Origin: Sphaerolaimus hirsutus
Lineage: Eukaryota; Nematoda; Chromadorea; Monhysterida; Sphaerolaimidae
Direction: 5' to 3'
DNA length: 64,000 nt
Assembly: GCA_964036195.1 (NCBI GenBank)
Contig: OZ038452.1
Coordinates: forward strand, 22,269,785-22,333,784
A program made the position numbers and the translations under genes. This document shows, one piece after another, positions 1 to 12,186 of the stretch (the stretch's first letter is position 1; each line of letters opens with the position of its first letter). Below the pieces are notes generated by a model. It worked only from the letters and a program-made list of their open reading frames with translations, was not told where the DNA came from and did no database searches.

Positions 1-2802
1 TTCAAATCAACATACTTTGGAATACACGTAGTGCCAATCCTGATATTGTAAAAGTGCCTTTTTCTGCAAAAAGATCAACCTTTAACAAGTTTATTAGTTC
101 CTCTCGAAAACGCATCGCTGCATATGATAGTGCATAGCTATCTCTTTGGCAATACACAGACATCTCTTCAAAAACACAAAAGGCTTTGTCATAGTGTTCA
201 GCATGGTACAGGTCAAAAGCATTTGTATCTCTGCCAGAAACCGTAAACTCCCACTTGGGTCGTAAGTGACAGTATGCATCTGTCACATGTTCCTCATTCA
301 TATCGTAGCAGAAAAAAGATTTTGCTACAGGAACCTCAAACGATTTGCACAGGTTTTCCAATGATGTAGGTATATAGTTTGCCCAGCATATCAGTTTGAT
401 TCCACCCTTGAACTTGACATATAGTAGTCGATTGCCACGTGAAAAGGTTGTCTCTGGTGTTTTGCATTGTTCTATCAATGCAGATAGTAGAAAGTGAAAG
501 TCAAACCTGCTACCAAAGTGGCTAACAATTGTTGCATTGGCATTATCTGAAAACGACAAGTGATTAATAAGAGTCATGGAAAAAACATTATAAAAACTCA
601 CCAATGCAAAAAAAACTTTCGACAAAATCATATACACAATTCTCTCCTGCCCAAACACAGACTCTTGCCACACCACATTTGGCACATGGCGCATACATGT
701 CCTTTTTCCAACAGCGAGAACATGAACTGTGTTCGCAACGATGAAAAATGAAAGTATTATAAAAACAATTAGCAAAAACAAAAACTCACACTATAGTTGT
801 CAGCAGGTTCGCTTTGTGTACATTTGTACTGCTACATATTCTGGTTTCCAAATCCAAAAACACAATTTTCTTGGACCTTTCAGTTTGACGTGCTTTCAAA
901 ACAGGCAAATGACATGCAGTATGTGGCTCAGTCATAGATACTTGCTTTTTACAGTAACCACACCCAAAAGTTCTTTCTTCGGTACACCGATGAGTGTTAA
1001 CAAAAGATCCATCCTCACGCTTTTTGAGACTAAAATAATGTCCACATCCAGCACATAATCGTTGTGCATAGCATCGAGGTATAGACCATCGACCTCTCCC
1101 TTGTGCATGTAAATGCTGCCTATGTCCAAAAGACACACATATATAATCATATGTTACAACAAAAACCCAATCCAAAACGTACCGAAAGCAAAAGTTGGAG
1201 AAAAACTTTCTTAGGCAATCCGGACATGTCCTCTCTTCCCCTTTGACTTTCTCACAATCACATAGTAGACTTGTAATTTTCCTTGTTGATGTCAGAGCAA
1301 CAATCCCACAATAGGCACATCGAAATGGACATATATGCCTAAGTTTCATATGTGAAATTAGTCACTTGAAAACAAAAAATAAAATTTAGCAAACAAACCT
1401 TTTCTGTCCAAACAGCACCTCCTTGCATGTCTCACAAAATCCATGTGCACTTAAAAAGGTCACTAAACCCCATATTACAGCAAAAAATATATTTCCACCA
1501 TGGTGATACAAACACAAATTGATTACATATGGGCTTAGCATTGTATGTAAGTGTGAATCAGATGGTGGCCAAACCTGCTCTTTAATACCCTCTTGAAAAA
1601 CCCTAATAGCAACACCACGTAACATGGGAACATTTTGAATCCTATCTAAAGCATCCAGGCCGACAAAAACGTTTGCAGGTGGTAAACCAGCTTCTGTACG
1701 CAATTGAGATGCCAACTTTTCAAGTTCTACAGATGGACTTTTTTGACAATTACGTCTAACACGACGCCAATAGTTGCGAGATTCCTTACCCTTATCAGGA
1801 TTATAAGCACGTATTTTACCTAATGCTAAGCATACAGCATAAACCAAAGTTTGTTCAGATGCAACAACATATTCACAATGTTTTCGGCTTTTATTTGTCA
1901 TCATTGATTGTCGTAATCTTGCAGTTGTGACATCCTGATATGCGGATCTTCTACGACCACCACACAATCTGCCAACTGTGCCATAGTTCTTCAAATCAGT
2001 CAAATCCTCAGGTATTGTAATATCCGATACATCAGAATCGTTCCCATCATCATTGTCATTAAAACATCTAGTTAAATTGAACGAGACAGCTGGAACAGCA
2101 TACGAACAGGATGGTTGATCCGCTGGATCCATTATCGTTCTGGGTGCAAGCGAAAAGTACAATTGTCACTCTTACATCATAACATTATATAATAATAGTG
2201 AAAGATCAACTAAACCAATTACATTAACAATCAGTGTCATAGAACCGTCGGTCAGATTTATGGTTTGATGAGAGTTTAGTAGGTTTCCAATATCTTGAGC
2301 CGAAGCAACCGAACTAAATCGAGTTCCCAGACGAAAGTGCTCCAAATATGCTGTGTGAATGCAAAACACATTGTTCTTTAAAAATAGGAATCATATTTAA
2401 AGTAAGCATAGAAGGGGAACATACATTCTGGCAAATTTGGATGTTGTAGTGAAACACCAACATATACACTAGACGGATGACGGTCCCCAACAGTGTGTCT
2501 AAAAAAAATAAGCATGGCATGAAAACCAAAACAATTTATGACATGAACCAAAAATACCTGAATACACAGTCTATTGCTTCACTCAAAACAGCATCAACGT
2601 TTGAGTGTTCGTTCAAATCATGGAACGAAACCCTGTATGCATTCAAATTTAGCTTGAACCTTTCAGTATATTGTCTTTGTGGCTTAAAAATTGTAAAATG
2701 CTTCCGCCCAAACAAAATACCACTTCCTGATCTACTTTTCAGAATATTCGCCAAAACCTGATTATCGCTATTAGATGAACCAGCTACATCATCGTCATCC
2801 AT
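1..2802 (-). CDS. Protein-primed DNA polymerase B (Polinton/adintovirus type), 5' portion, 8 exons, partial
   Basis: Replicative family-B polymerase of the type encoded by Polinton/Maverick and adintovirus elements. Exons (minus): 2558-2802, 2425-2498, 2176-2350, 1399-2139, 1183-1338, 790-1119, 602-726, 1-546; the seven introns (59, 74, 36, 60, 63, 63, 55 nt) are GT-AG and all phases join, giving about 797 residues before the window edge. The N-terminal part is a long region typical of these proteins. Exons 4-6 carry CxxC/His zinc clusters (HICPFRCAYCG, CAGCG) ending in a CFR|QHL junction split by an intron. Exonuclease motifs follow: ExoI FLDLET, ExoII HFGSRFD and ExoIII YCQRD. The palm motifs lie left of base 1. 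Start is MDDDD at 2802, 17 bp from the divergent gene. Family assignment rests on motif order; the exact clade is not determined. Introns are unusual for this family. Whether it is part of a full element or domesticated cannot be told from the visible half. Confidence 0.8.
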
Positions 2803-2819
2803 AATTTATTATTATTAAA
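2803..2819. promoter_or_regulatory. 17-bp spacer between two divergent start codons
   Basis: Only 17 A/T bases separate the minus-strand polymerase ATG (2802) from the plus-strand ATG (2820). Any promoters must overlap the opposite gene or use this AT-only spacer. The two 5' leaders must be nearly absent or antisense to the other gene. Confidence 0.45.
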
Positions 2820-3892
2820 ATGAGCACTATCAGATCTGCAGCAGTTCAAAATGTGATAAAAGGCAAACAGGTCTACATTTCAAAGGTGGGTGAACAATGT
2901 CAAAAATTCAATATCTTTATACTACAAACAAAATCCCTCAATTTCAGGACGATAATGACTATGTGGAAAACATAATGGCATACTTCAGAAAAGATGTACC
3001 ACTTGAAATAGGTGCTCTTTTGCTGTCCTACATTCCAATTGGACACATCCTAATGCTAATCAAATGCGTTGCCACAAAGAAGCGAACCCATGAAAACAGT
3101 GATGAATTTAATATACGCAGAACCTTGATTCACTTGCTAAATAGCAATCACATTATGACAATTATGCGAGGCAAACTTATAACACTAATTGAATTCCAAG
3201 CTAGGACAATCACATCTGATGGTACAATGCAGCTTGTGATCAACTACTTTGGATCTGGAAAAAACGATGGTTTCTCATTATCCGTCGCATATGGTGAAAA
3301 AATACCCATACATGTTACCAATATGATACGCTGGTGTATGAACATTAAGCGTGTATGCTTTGTTGTAAGAGATGAGATGAATAATACCTGCACACATTAC
3401 CTACATCAACTATGGCCAATCTTTGCCAAAAAGGAAAAAATGTGCCAACTAGCTCTATTTGTAATTGGTAACAATACACAAATTGCCTTTAGACACACAT
3501 TTGCTTATTTACATTCAATTGTTAGCACCTTAAAACCATCCCAATTAGTTTTGTCATTTGTATGTACAAATGACATACTTACAGGACAAATGCTACAATT
3601 ATTTTTAGATACAAGTCAACTTGACCAAATACTATCAAAATGTAAGGCATGTTCAATTTCAGTACAAATTACAAAACTCATCCATCAACATGACATGAAT
3701 GCTTCACCTCTTGCAATGTGGAAAAACATGATTTGGCACATCAAACAGAAAATACCAGATCAATATTTAGAAACTTTTCACTATGAATTCAAGTATTGTG
3801 TCATGTTAAGCAGTAAGAATGAATTGAAAGAAAAGTTTCACTTTTGTCATAAAATAGCTGAAGAACATACTTCACTTAAGTGTACATCATGA
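2820..3892 (+). CDS. Unrecognised protein divergent from polymerase B, 2 exons
   Basis: I do not recognise this protein. Exon 1 2820-2885 (22 codons, MSTIRSAAVQ...), intron 2886-2947 (62 nt, GTGGGT to TTTCAG, phase 0), exon 2 2948-3892; total 336 residues. An unspliced frame opening at ATG 2897 also exists, but the spliced model gives a start next to the polymerase start and an intron of the same size class as the polymerase introns. The product is rich in Ile, Leu, His and Cys, mixed alpha-like, with no clear signal peptide or repeated motif; a CHK/CT-containing tail ends it. Because it is head to head with the polymerase and shares intron style, it is probably a gene of the same element. 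Function unknown. Confidence 0.6.
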
Positions 3893-4535
3893 TTACATTC
3901 ATACTGATATTGTTACAGTTATTATTATTATTGTTACTATTCTTAGTGTGAAATGTTGAATATGAAATTACTCACCTCACACAGCTGTATTTATACCAGC
4001 CAAAGCCCATAAACACAACAGCTGCAGAATGGCAACATCAAAGGTGTCACATAATTCACAACAGGTGCATATTGAGGCATGGTAACATCAAAGGTTTCTC
4101 TTAATTCAATCAATTCAAGGACACTTTCACACAGTGGCACGTTCAAACATAATTTACAAGGCCAGCACAAATTCAAAATTTACATGCATTCCCTATGCAG
4201 TGGAACACCGTTCAAAACTCTTTCAAGGTCATCACAATCTCAAACCCAAAACACTCTCAAGGTCAACACAATTTCAAACTATGTATGCATTCACCCCACA
4301 GCATACCTTTTGAAACCTTTGCCTTTTCCAATTCAGTGTAGACATTCTCTCTTTCTTTTCTGTATCAGCATTCATTACATGTAATCTTTTTATCACCCAT
4401 CAAAATAGGACAAAAAAAAAACATTCATATATACAACACACATTCACTATCATCAGGGCATTTGAACATATGAGGAAATAAGGTGTGCACTACACTCATT
4501 CCAACACAAGTCAAAACAAAATTTCTATGCTAAAC
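3893..4535. other. Intergenic, no gene seen
   Basis: Low-complexity CAAGGT/CAACA-rich DNA with short direct repeats (AATGGCAACATCAAAGGT-like at about 4028 and 4080). No splice-consistent coding frame was found. Confidence 0.5.
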
Positions 4536-4544
4536 CACATGACA

Positions 4545-4770
4545 ACGCAAAATTAGGTTATGGTAGTCACTTGACGCAAAATTAGGTTACGGTAGATAGC
4601 GACGCAAAACATCCCCCCCCCCCAACACTACCATAAGATTTGGATACGACGCAATAATAATCACGCAATAATCTTGCGTCCCATTCTTTTGCGTCAACCC
4701 CCCTATAATCTTGCGTCAACACAATTCTCGCGTCGCTACCGTAACCCTTCTCGCGTCAACAACTATGACG
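4545..4770. repeat. Small inverted-repeat element with GACGCAAAATTAGGTTACGGTAG words
   Basis: Left half repeats GACGCAAAATTAGGTTA-GGTAG; the right half carries the complement (CTACCGTAACCC, TTGCGTCAAC) around a C-run centre at about 4610. This looks like a short fold-back MITE; its ends were not fixed. Confidence 0.4.
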
Positions 4771-5096
4771 TCATAATAACATAAGTCCCCCTTTGGGGAC
4801 ATAACTCTCACAAATACGGACACTTTCCGGAAAAAATAATACCATAAACCATCATTTTCTTTACTTGGAACGAGTGTAGCGCACACCCTATTCCCCCATA
4901 GGTTCAAACGCCCTGTTATACTGCTTGAGCCGCTACAGCCCCTTCAATTCTTGAAGAGTAGTGGGGAGTTACACCTATATACCACCCAAATATTAGCTTT
5001 CCACCCCACCCACAGCAGGAGATAGAGCATCTGCAGTGAAATCAAAAATAGGGGGCCGGACTTGAATGGGCAGGTGTTTATATAAGAAAATATATA

Positions 5097-5514
5097 CCAT
5101 ATTTCCTCTAAATACCCCCAGGGGGCCAGGGGGTTTATTTTTCCAGAGTAGAAAATTTTGAGGGGGTATTTCGAGGGGGGGCTTATTCGAAGGGGGATCT
5201 ATTATTTTGTCAGAAATTTTCACGAAATTCGTAGTGGAGAGTACGCTTTTGTATACCTAAAACTGGTGATCAACAAACCAAAGTAAGGTACATATATTTG
5301 GACATATCGACGCCCATCGCTACACAAACCAGTATGTGTAGCTGCGATGCAAACTGCGACCAATATATACACCATGTACATTTCATACATGGTGTACATC
5401 ATTTCAGATGAGTGAATTCCGAGGAGGGTTTATTTTTCCCCGGCTCAAAGATACCTGGGAGTATTTCGAGGAGGGGGGGTTAATTCAAGGGGGGGGGTAT
5501 TTTGAGGAAATACT
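5097..5514. mobile_element. TA-flanked MITE, CCGTATTTCCTC family (diverged)
   Basis: Begins CCATATTTCCTCTAAATACC after TA and ends GGTATTTTGAGGAAATACT before TA, with G-rich/C-rich subterminal blocks. Same family as the insertions that have empty sites in the duplicated segment (for example 11218-11702). Confidence 0.6.
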
Positions 5515-5660
5515 ATAGTCAAAACTCTTGAAAATAACCAATAATGAACATGTACTAGTGATTTTGGAGGTGAAAATCTATTTAAAAAATATTAAAAGTA
5601 GCGATTTTGATCAACAATTTGGGTAAAATTACTCAAAAATCACTCCGGATAGGTAGATAG

Positions 5661-6408
5661 CAGAGTTGCGAAAGCGTATTTACGCTTACCTGAAATACCC
5701 GGATAAATGGGTATTTATACTTACGCTTATGCTAACACTTTCGTAAAATACCCGTACGCTTTATTACGCTTTCCCGGCATAAATACCCGGGTACTAAATG
5801 CGTAAAAATTTTTCACGCAACCCAGTTTTGAAATAGGAAGAAAGGAACAGAAAGTGATTGAGAAAGCGTACAAAAAAAACGTGTGTGCGCTAATGGAGTG
5901 AAAATAGCGGCACAAGTGCAAATTGTGTCGGCTAGCAATATCATGGCTTAGGATAAGGTTTTTGGGTCAGATAATGGATACCGTATTTCCTTGAAATACA
6001 CCCAGGGTTTTTCTCAAAGTGCAAAATATAAGCGTCTAGGTATACACTTACATAAGTATGTACCTATTAACCTAGTTGATATAAGCCCTGTCCTAATATA
6101 ACTCTGTATTCTTTTTAACGTGGGTTTCGCATTGCACAGATACCAAACTGCAGTTTTTGGACATTATTAGACACATTTTGGGTAGGGGTATTTTGAGGGG
6201 CTATTTTGAGTAAATACGGTAATCCGATAGTCTGATGCTCAACAGCAAGAGCACCTTGTAAAACTTTTTTTACACTTACGCTTTATTTTACGCTTTCCTA
6301 GGTATTTTAGGCATACCTTACGCTTTTAGTATCCATACCCATAATTTGGAAAGTGTATTTACGCTTACGCTAACGCTTTCCAAAAATACCGGTATTTTAA
6401 CAACTCTG
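5661..6408. mobile_element. hAT-like MITE, CAGAGTTG family, AGCGTA word subtype
   Basis: Ends CAGAGTTG/CAACTCTG with identical 8-bp flanks GTAGATAG (5653-5660 and 6409-6416). The interior iterates GCGTAA/TTACGC in both orientations. A TA-flanked MITE (about 5980-6221) is nested inside. Confidence 0.8.
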
Positions 6409-6605
6409 GTAGATAGCTGGGCAATTCGATGGATAGTAGTGAAAAAATTCCAGGATAGATAGATAGATAGATAAATTTGCTTCCCACAAATCAATCTTTT
6501 GCAATAATTTACTTGTAAACTACACCATTTGATCTGAAAATTTGAATGAGGATACTTTCCAAAATGGGCTTTTCATTGGTGCTGTCAGTTTTATGCTGGC
6601 TCAAT

Positions 6606-8818
6606 GTAAACACCTTCCCAGTCAAGTAAGCCACCCATTTTTTATTTCATTTTGGAAGCTATATCTCGGGCTATGGTGGGGTTATAGAGCTGAAACTTTG
6701 TGAATATATACTTGTAACATCCCTCTACTCTGCATCAATGGGGGGAGGCATGGCGACCAACTACAGGGTGGGTCGCCCTATATGCAACAATTTTTTGCCA
6801 GGTTTTCAGTGTCCCAAACAAGTACACCACCCACTTGATTAGCTACACTAAAGGGGCTGTATCTCCAGTTGCGGTGGTTGTAGAAAGCTAAAATTTTAGG
6901 AGTATCTACGCAATCCCCTACCCCTACTTTACGCCAGTGGGGCAGCTTCCGACGACCCACTACAGTTTGTGCTGCTGTGTATAAAGTTGTTGTTTTTTTA
7001 AAAAACGACCCAAGTGTCCCAAGTAAGTTCACCACCTAAACGAATAAAAATTTTTTTTGAGAACATACCTTCTATAAAAACTGAATCAGGTTTTAACCGT
7101 AGTTCTGCTAATTCAATTTTTTCCTTTGTTTAGCCACCCCCACCATAAATGGCAGACCAAAAATTTCACTTTAAACCAATTTTTTGTTCCACACAATAAA
7201 AGTTGGTTTACAAAGTTCAGTAGAAAAGGGTCTAAGGTTCAAAGTTACGTAAACAACATGACCTCCAAAATGGCGACATAAGGAAATTTATTTGGGGTGA
7301 ATTCTATGATGTCATAATGATGTCATTGCAGGAACAAAATTTTACAGAATTTTCACTTTTTCATTCCACCCAAATAAAATTGATTAGCAGAACTAGGGAC
7401 AAAACCTGATTCAGTTTTTATAGAAGGTATGTTCTCAAAACAAGTTTTTAATTCGTTTAGGTGGTGAACTTGCTTGGGACACTTGAGTCATCTTTTAAAA
7501 AACAACAACTTTATACAAAGTGGCACAAACTGTAGTGGGTCGTTGGGAGCTGCGCTACTGGAGTATAGTAGGGGTGGGTGTGGCCAAGATACCCCCAAAA
7601 TATTAGCTTTCTACCACCCCCACAACTGGAGATACAGCACCTTTAGTGTAGCTAATCAAGTGGGTGGTGTACTTGTTTGGGACACTAAAATCCTGGCAAA
7701 AAATTGTTGCATATAGGGCGACCCACCCTGTAGTGAGTAGTGATGTAAAGGCACTGGTGCCCCAGTGCTGGGCACCGAAGGGCACCAGCACTGGTGCTGG
7801 TGCGGTGCCATTGCAATCTTCAGGGGTGCCATGCCAGTGCCATTTTTTTCAGAAAAGCACCGGTGCCGGTGCGGTGCGGTGCCATTTTTTTGCCGGTGCC
7901 AAAGGTTCTAGCACCAGGGCAAAGTAAAAGGCACCAGGAAAGGCACCGCCCAAGGCTTCATGTGCTGTGCAATTTTGTCCATAGTATGTGCTTATCCATA
8001 TTTCAAAAAACAGCGATATATTTACCCAACCGTTTTTGCCTATTTTGTAAACCTCCCATCAAAAAAATATACCTACTGTGAAATCCATTATACCCGATAC
8101 ATGATCTGATGAGCGAATCTAAAATTTTGTTGAATTTTTATCATTTTTATATTTTATATTTATCTTACTTTTTTGTTCAAAATTTGTTGTCAGTTTATGA
8201 CAGAGATAGTTCCATTCTCTGTACAGCAACGACTCCGATCAGTAGACAATAGTGGCTATGGACATTGTAGTAAATTAAATATTTTATCTTTCATTTGTAA
8301 TCATTGTAATTGCTTCATAAAAGTGATTGCCACATCATTCTGATCATTTTAAGTGCTCAACCATCAAAATCGGTTGAAAATTCCTGGAAATATGCACTTC
8401 CAAAGGTGAAACCACTGAGAAACTGCCCGATATTTACTTCAGAAATTCCAGCCCGGTGCGGTGCCTTTCGGTGCTAGCACCGGCAACCCGCCGGTGCCCT
8501 TCGGTGCCGGTGCCATTTTTTCCAAAAGGCACCAGTGCCGGTGCGGTGCGGTGCCATTTTCTGGCCGGAGCCCCAGGGTGCCAGGTGCCCTTTTCATGCG
8601 TTGGCAAAGGTGCCGGTGCGGTGCGGTGCCATTTTTTCCGGTGCCTTTAACATCACTAGTAGTGAGTCGCCATGCCTCCCCCCATTGATGCAGAGTAGAG
8701 GGATGTTACAACTATATATTCACAAAGTTTCAGCTCTATAGCCCCATCATAGCCCAAGATATAGCTTTCGAAGTGAAATAAAAAAATGGGTGGCTTACTT
8801 GACCGGGAAGGTGTTTAC
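6606..8818. mobile_element. Long fold-back element with nested GGCACC hAT-like MITE
   Basis: Terminal arms GTAAACACCTTCCC-GTCAAGTAAGC (from 6606) and the complement (to 8818). Inverted copies of the GGGTGGTGAACTTG and TTAGCTTTC blocks flank a centre at about 7280-7440. The right arm is split by the nested element 7738-8658. A related truncated copy lies at 39134-40200. Confidence 0.7.
7738..8658. mobile_element. hAT-like MITE, TAGTGATG ends, GGCACC word subtype
   Basis: Ends TAGTGATG/CATCACTA with 8-bp duplication GTAGTGAG (7730-7737, 8659-8666). The subterminal arrays are GGTGCCGGTGCGGTGCC-type words where sister copies have GCGCCATGGCGC. Confidence 0.85.
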
Positions 8819-9390
8819 GTGTTCCAAATTTTTTTATCGTACAATTTTGTGATTCCCGCAGTTTGGTGTGTCTGACCATGCTATGGGTGAGTGAGACAAT
8901 TATGTCCTCCCTCGACAACCAGCCATAGTGAATATGCATTCGCCCTATCACTCACTATATACTACTTGCTCACACACTTATATAAGCAACTTCAGCACCT
9001 GTTGTAAAATTTACTCATTGTCGTCACAAAAAAATGAAAAAAACACGTTCGCAGCTCGTGGCGACAATCGACAACAAAAATCAGGCTCACATGACAACAC
9101 TTTTTTTCTTGTGACGACAAGCGCTCATTGCCGCATTGTCGCCAATCAAAAGCTTGTGCCGACAACAACATTTTTTCGATCAAAAAAAGCGAACCGACAA
9201 CGTGAAATTTTTAAAATGCTTATAACTCTGGAACAAAAAGGCCGATTTATCTGAAATTTGGCATGTGAGTGCACCTAACTAGTGAGTATACTGACCTGTT
9301 TTTTCTCGCACATATGGAACTTTATTCTGGATTTATGGAACTTTTTCACTTTTTGATTTGTCGGCACATTTTGCAGTGTAAACGCCGCTT
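8819..9390. other. Intergenic with diverged repeats
   Basis: Contains a fragment matching the TTGGTGTGTCTGACCAT block found again at 26096 and (inverted) near 37600, then a GACAACA-rich stretch. No gene found. Confidence 0.4.
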
Positions 9391-9850
9391 AAAGCAAAAG
9401 TTGTCCAACTTCCCATTTGAATGACTTACCATCAAAATCAAGCAACAGACAGAAAGTGATTCTCTGGGAAACTAACCCGAGCATAAACCGTGCGCACTCT
9501 ACATGTGAAGCATATTCATTCAAATGTTTTTTAACTGTTCTGCTGGCAATTGATTGGGGTCATTGCCGTGACACAAGAATTATTAAAGATTTCACCTTGG
9601 CCTGGTGTCCATGATGTTATCTTTATGATAGGTAAATAGGTTCACGCAAATGTGACGACTGTTGTGAGAAAAATTGGTAAACTGGACTTGGAGTTGCCAA
9701 TAAAATGTTTTTTACACTTTTATTTTACCTAAACGGTAAAAATTCGAATCAACGATGATGAACTTCTTCAAATCAGTAAATAAATATAAAGGGTTCAAAT
9801 GAATAGCCGTAAAACGGTAAAAAAGCATAACAGTACTTGTGAGTTGTGAT

Positions 9851-9992
9851 TAGTGATGTGAAAGCGCCATGGCGCTTTTGGCGCTTGGCGCTAAAATGCT
9901 GTGGCGCCATTGGCGCTTGGCGCTAGTTCCGGAAAAGCGCCATGGCGCTTTTGGCGCTTGGCGTCAAAAGTCTGGTGCTTTTCACATCACTA
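9851..9992. mobile_element. hAT-like MITE, TAGTGATG ends, GCGCC word
   Basis: Flanked by 8-bp duplication GTTGTGAT (9843-9850, 9993-10000). The interior is GCGCCATGGCGC and TTGGCGC words. The orthologous copy at 55605 lacks the right flank. Confidence 0.85.
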
Positions 9993-10062
9993 GTTGTGAT
10001 GGTATCATCGTGGAAAATAAATAGGTCATACGAAGACAAAATCAAACAAAAATAAAGTCAAA

Positions 10063-10226
10063 GTGATGGAAAAGTGATGGCAAATGGCGCCAGTACTTTG
10101 GCGCCAAGCGAATTCGAAGTGCTTTTTCGGCGCTTTTTCGAACCCCAGCGACAAGAGCCAATGGCGCCAGAGCGTCATGGCGCTTTTTCCTTTGGCGCCA
10201 GCGCCATGGCGCTTTTCCATCACTAA
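10063..10226. mobile_element. GCGCC-word MITE, left end diverged
   Basis: Right end CGCTTTTCCATCACTA followed by ATCACCAC, the site used by two further insertions in copy 2. The left end is weak (GTGATGG at about 10062) and no matching left duplication was found. Confidence 0.55.
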
Positions 10227-11217
10227 TCACCACACGACTCTTTCATCGTAAAGCCATCTATCGACCGCATCGAGTTGTTGCTCGTCGTAACAATTCATGC
10301 TGAATGGAGAACAAAAGCTGAAATTAAATCTTTGGATGTTATGATGTCTTTTTTATTGTTGAAAGTCGGGTTGATATGGCTACGAGTGAAAGCAGACGCC
10401 ATCTAGGTTGATTGGTTAATAAATTCTGCACGATGTCGTTAAAGCGCACCAGGCATATATGGCTTTTAGCTTTTCTGTGAGAAAGGAAAAAAAGCGATGG
10501 CATTTTCGATGCCTTCGAGAAGCCATGGCGCTATCAAAAATTATCATCAGCGCCGGGAGATCCTGGCAACACCGACGATAAAATTTAATAGGGTAAGTAT
10601 AAAAATATATATCCTACCTAGGTATATTTTGATATTTTCTGATTTTTTTTTGTTGAAATTTTGATAATCTTTCAAAAAGAAAATATTATCAAATCTATCT
10701 GGAAACTCCTGCAAAAAATATATAAAGAAATCGTATATTTTCTGACATTGAAAAGGGTAAAATACAACATCACGAAAGTAAAGCAGCCCCAAAAATACCC
10801 ATCGAGCGGCGTGACGCGGCCGCCATGTTGCTGCGACGGGGTGGGCGGCACTGGCGCTGCCCAGGTGCGCGACGGCGGCCGCGCTCCCGAAACTGCCCCA
10901 GACACTGACGGCACGCTGAAATGGTGTTGGATCGACATTAGATACATCAATTTGGCATCAGACACTAGTTGACGACGACATCCAAATGTCAACTGGTTCC
11001 GATCCCAATTCAAAGCTTGTTGACAGCAGACGAGTGACGTTCAGATGCAAAAGTGTTGAATCACGCGGCGGTGTTGAAAAAATATTGCGGTATGTGCAAT
11101 GTAAATACAAGGCCGGCATGAAGTATACCCATGTTTAGACAAGAATGCGTAGTGCTACACGCCAACAAGCTTTTAACTGCGATCGGACCAGTTGACATTT
11201 CGTTTCGCTGTCAACTA

Positions 11218-11702
11218 CCGTATTTCCCCGAAATATTCTCTCTTCGAAATACCCCCCCCCCCTCGAAATACCCCCCTCAAAATGGACACTATGAACTTAT
11301 AAGCCCCCCCCCTCGAAATACCCCCCCTCAAAACGGACACTATGAACTTATAAACCCCCCCCCTCGAAATACCCCCCAAATTTAGTGTATAGAGAACGTA
11401 AATGACAAAGGCTGCGGTTTGTCATCCCGGCAATACACACGTTAAAAACGATGACTCTGTTATGTGAGAACAGTGTTTGTACGTCTACACACTTGTAAAT
11501 GTCTTTAGAGTCTTATAAATGGCGATTGTTGTTGCATTTTTCGACGTCTGCGTACGTTTCAGACGACATTTTAGTACTGGGATTTCAAAAAATTTCTGGC
11601 GAAATGATGAACCCCCCTCGAAATACCCCCCCTCGTTTCACCCCCCTCAAAATTCTCACTCTGAAAAAATAAACCCCCCGGGGGTATTTCGAGGAAATAC
11701 GG
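11218..11702. mobile_element. TA-flanked MITE, CCGTATTTCC family, private to copy 1
   Basis: Sits between duplicated TA (11216-11217, 11703-11704). Copy 2 has the uninterrupted site GTCAACTAGGCTATTAATG at 58921-58939. Arms CCGTATTTCCCCGAAATA and its complement; the interior holds C-runs with CTCGAAATACCCCCC units. Confidence 0.9.
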
Positions 11703-12186
11703 TAGTCTATTTATGTTGGGCCCTTAAATGTGAATGAAATCGATCAGAAAAACTTACCCATTATAAGGTTGCGAGCCGATGAAATACGGCTGAGCTATCG
11801 GCGCCTTGCTCCGCTTGTGTTTCTTCTTTTGAGCGAACAGGATACATAAAAAGCAGGCCAATAGACTCCCTCCAATTATGATTGCCAAAGTAATAATGAA
11901 CCAGTCCGAATTTGATGGTTTATTTGATTTGTCATCTCCTTTTCTGTTTGAATTCACGAGGGACTGGAGGTCATCTTGTATGGCTAAATTTCCTGAAAGT
12001 TTCACAATGTTTTTGCAAAGCGACATTTGTGTTTCAAGCCACGTTTTCACAAACCGGCGGGGATTACAACCGCGTCCGTTTCTTGTCCAGTTTCCTCACT
12101 CGTAATGCTAAAAACTGGCCTAGGTTCAGTGCCTTGAAGAGCCGATGTCGCAACCATTTTAGGTACTGTCACTGCGTTTGTAACAG

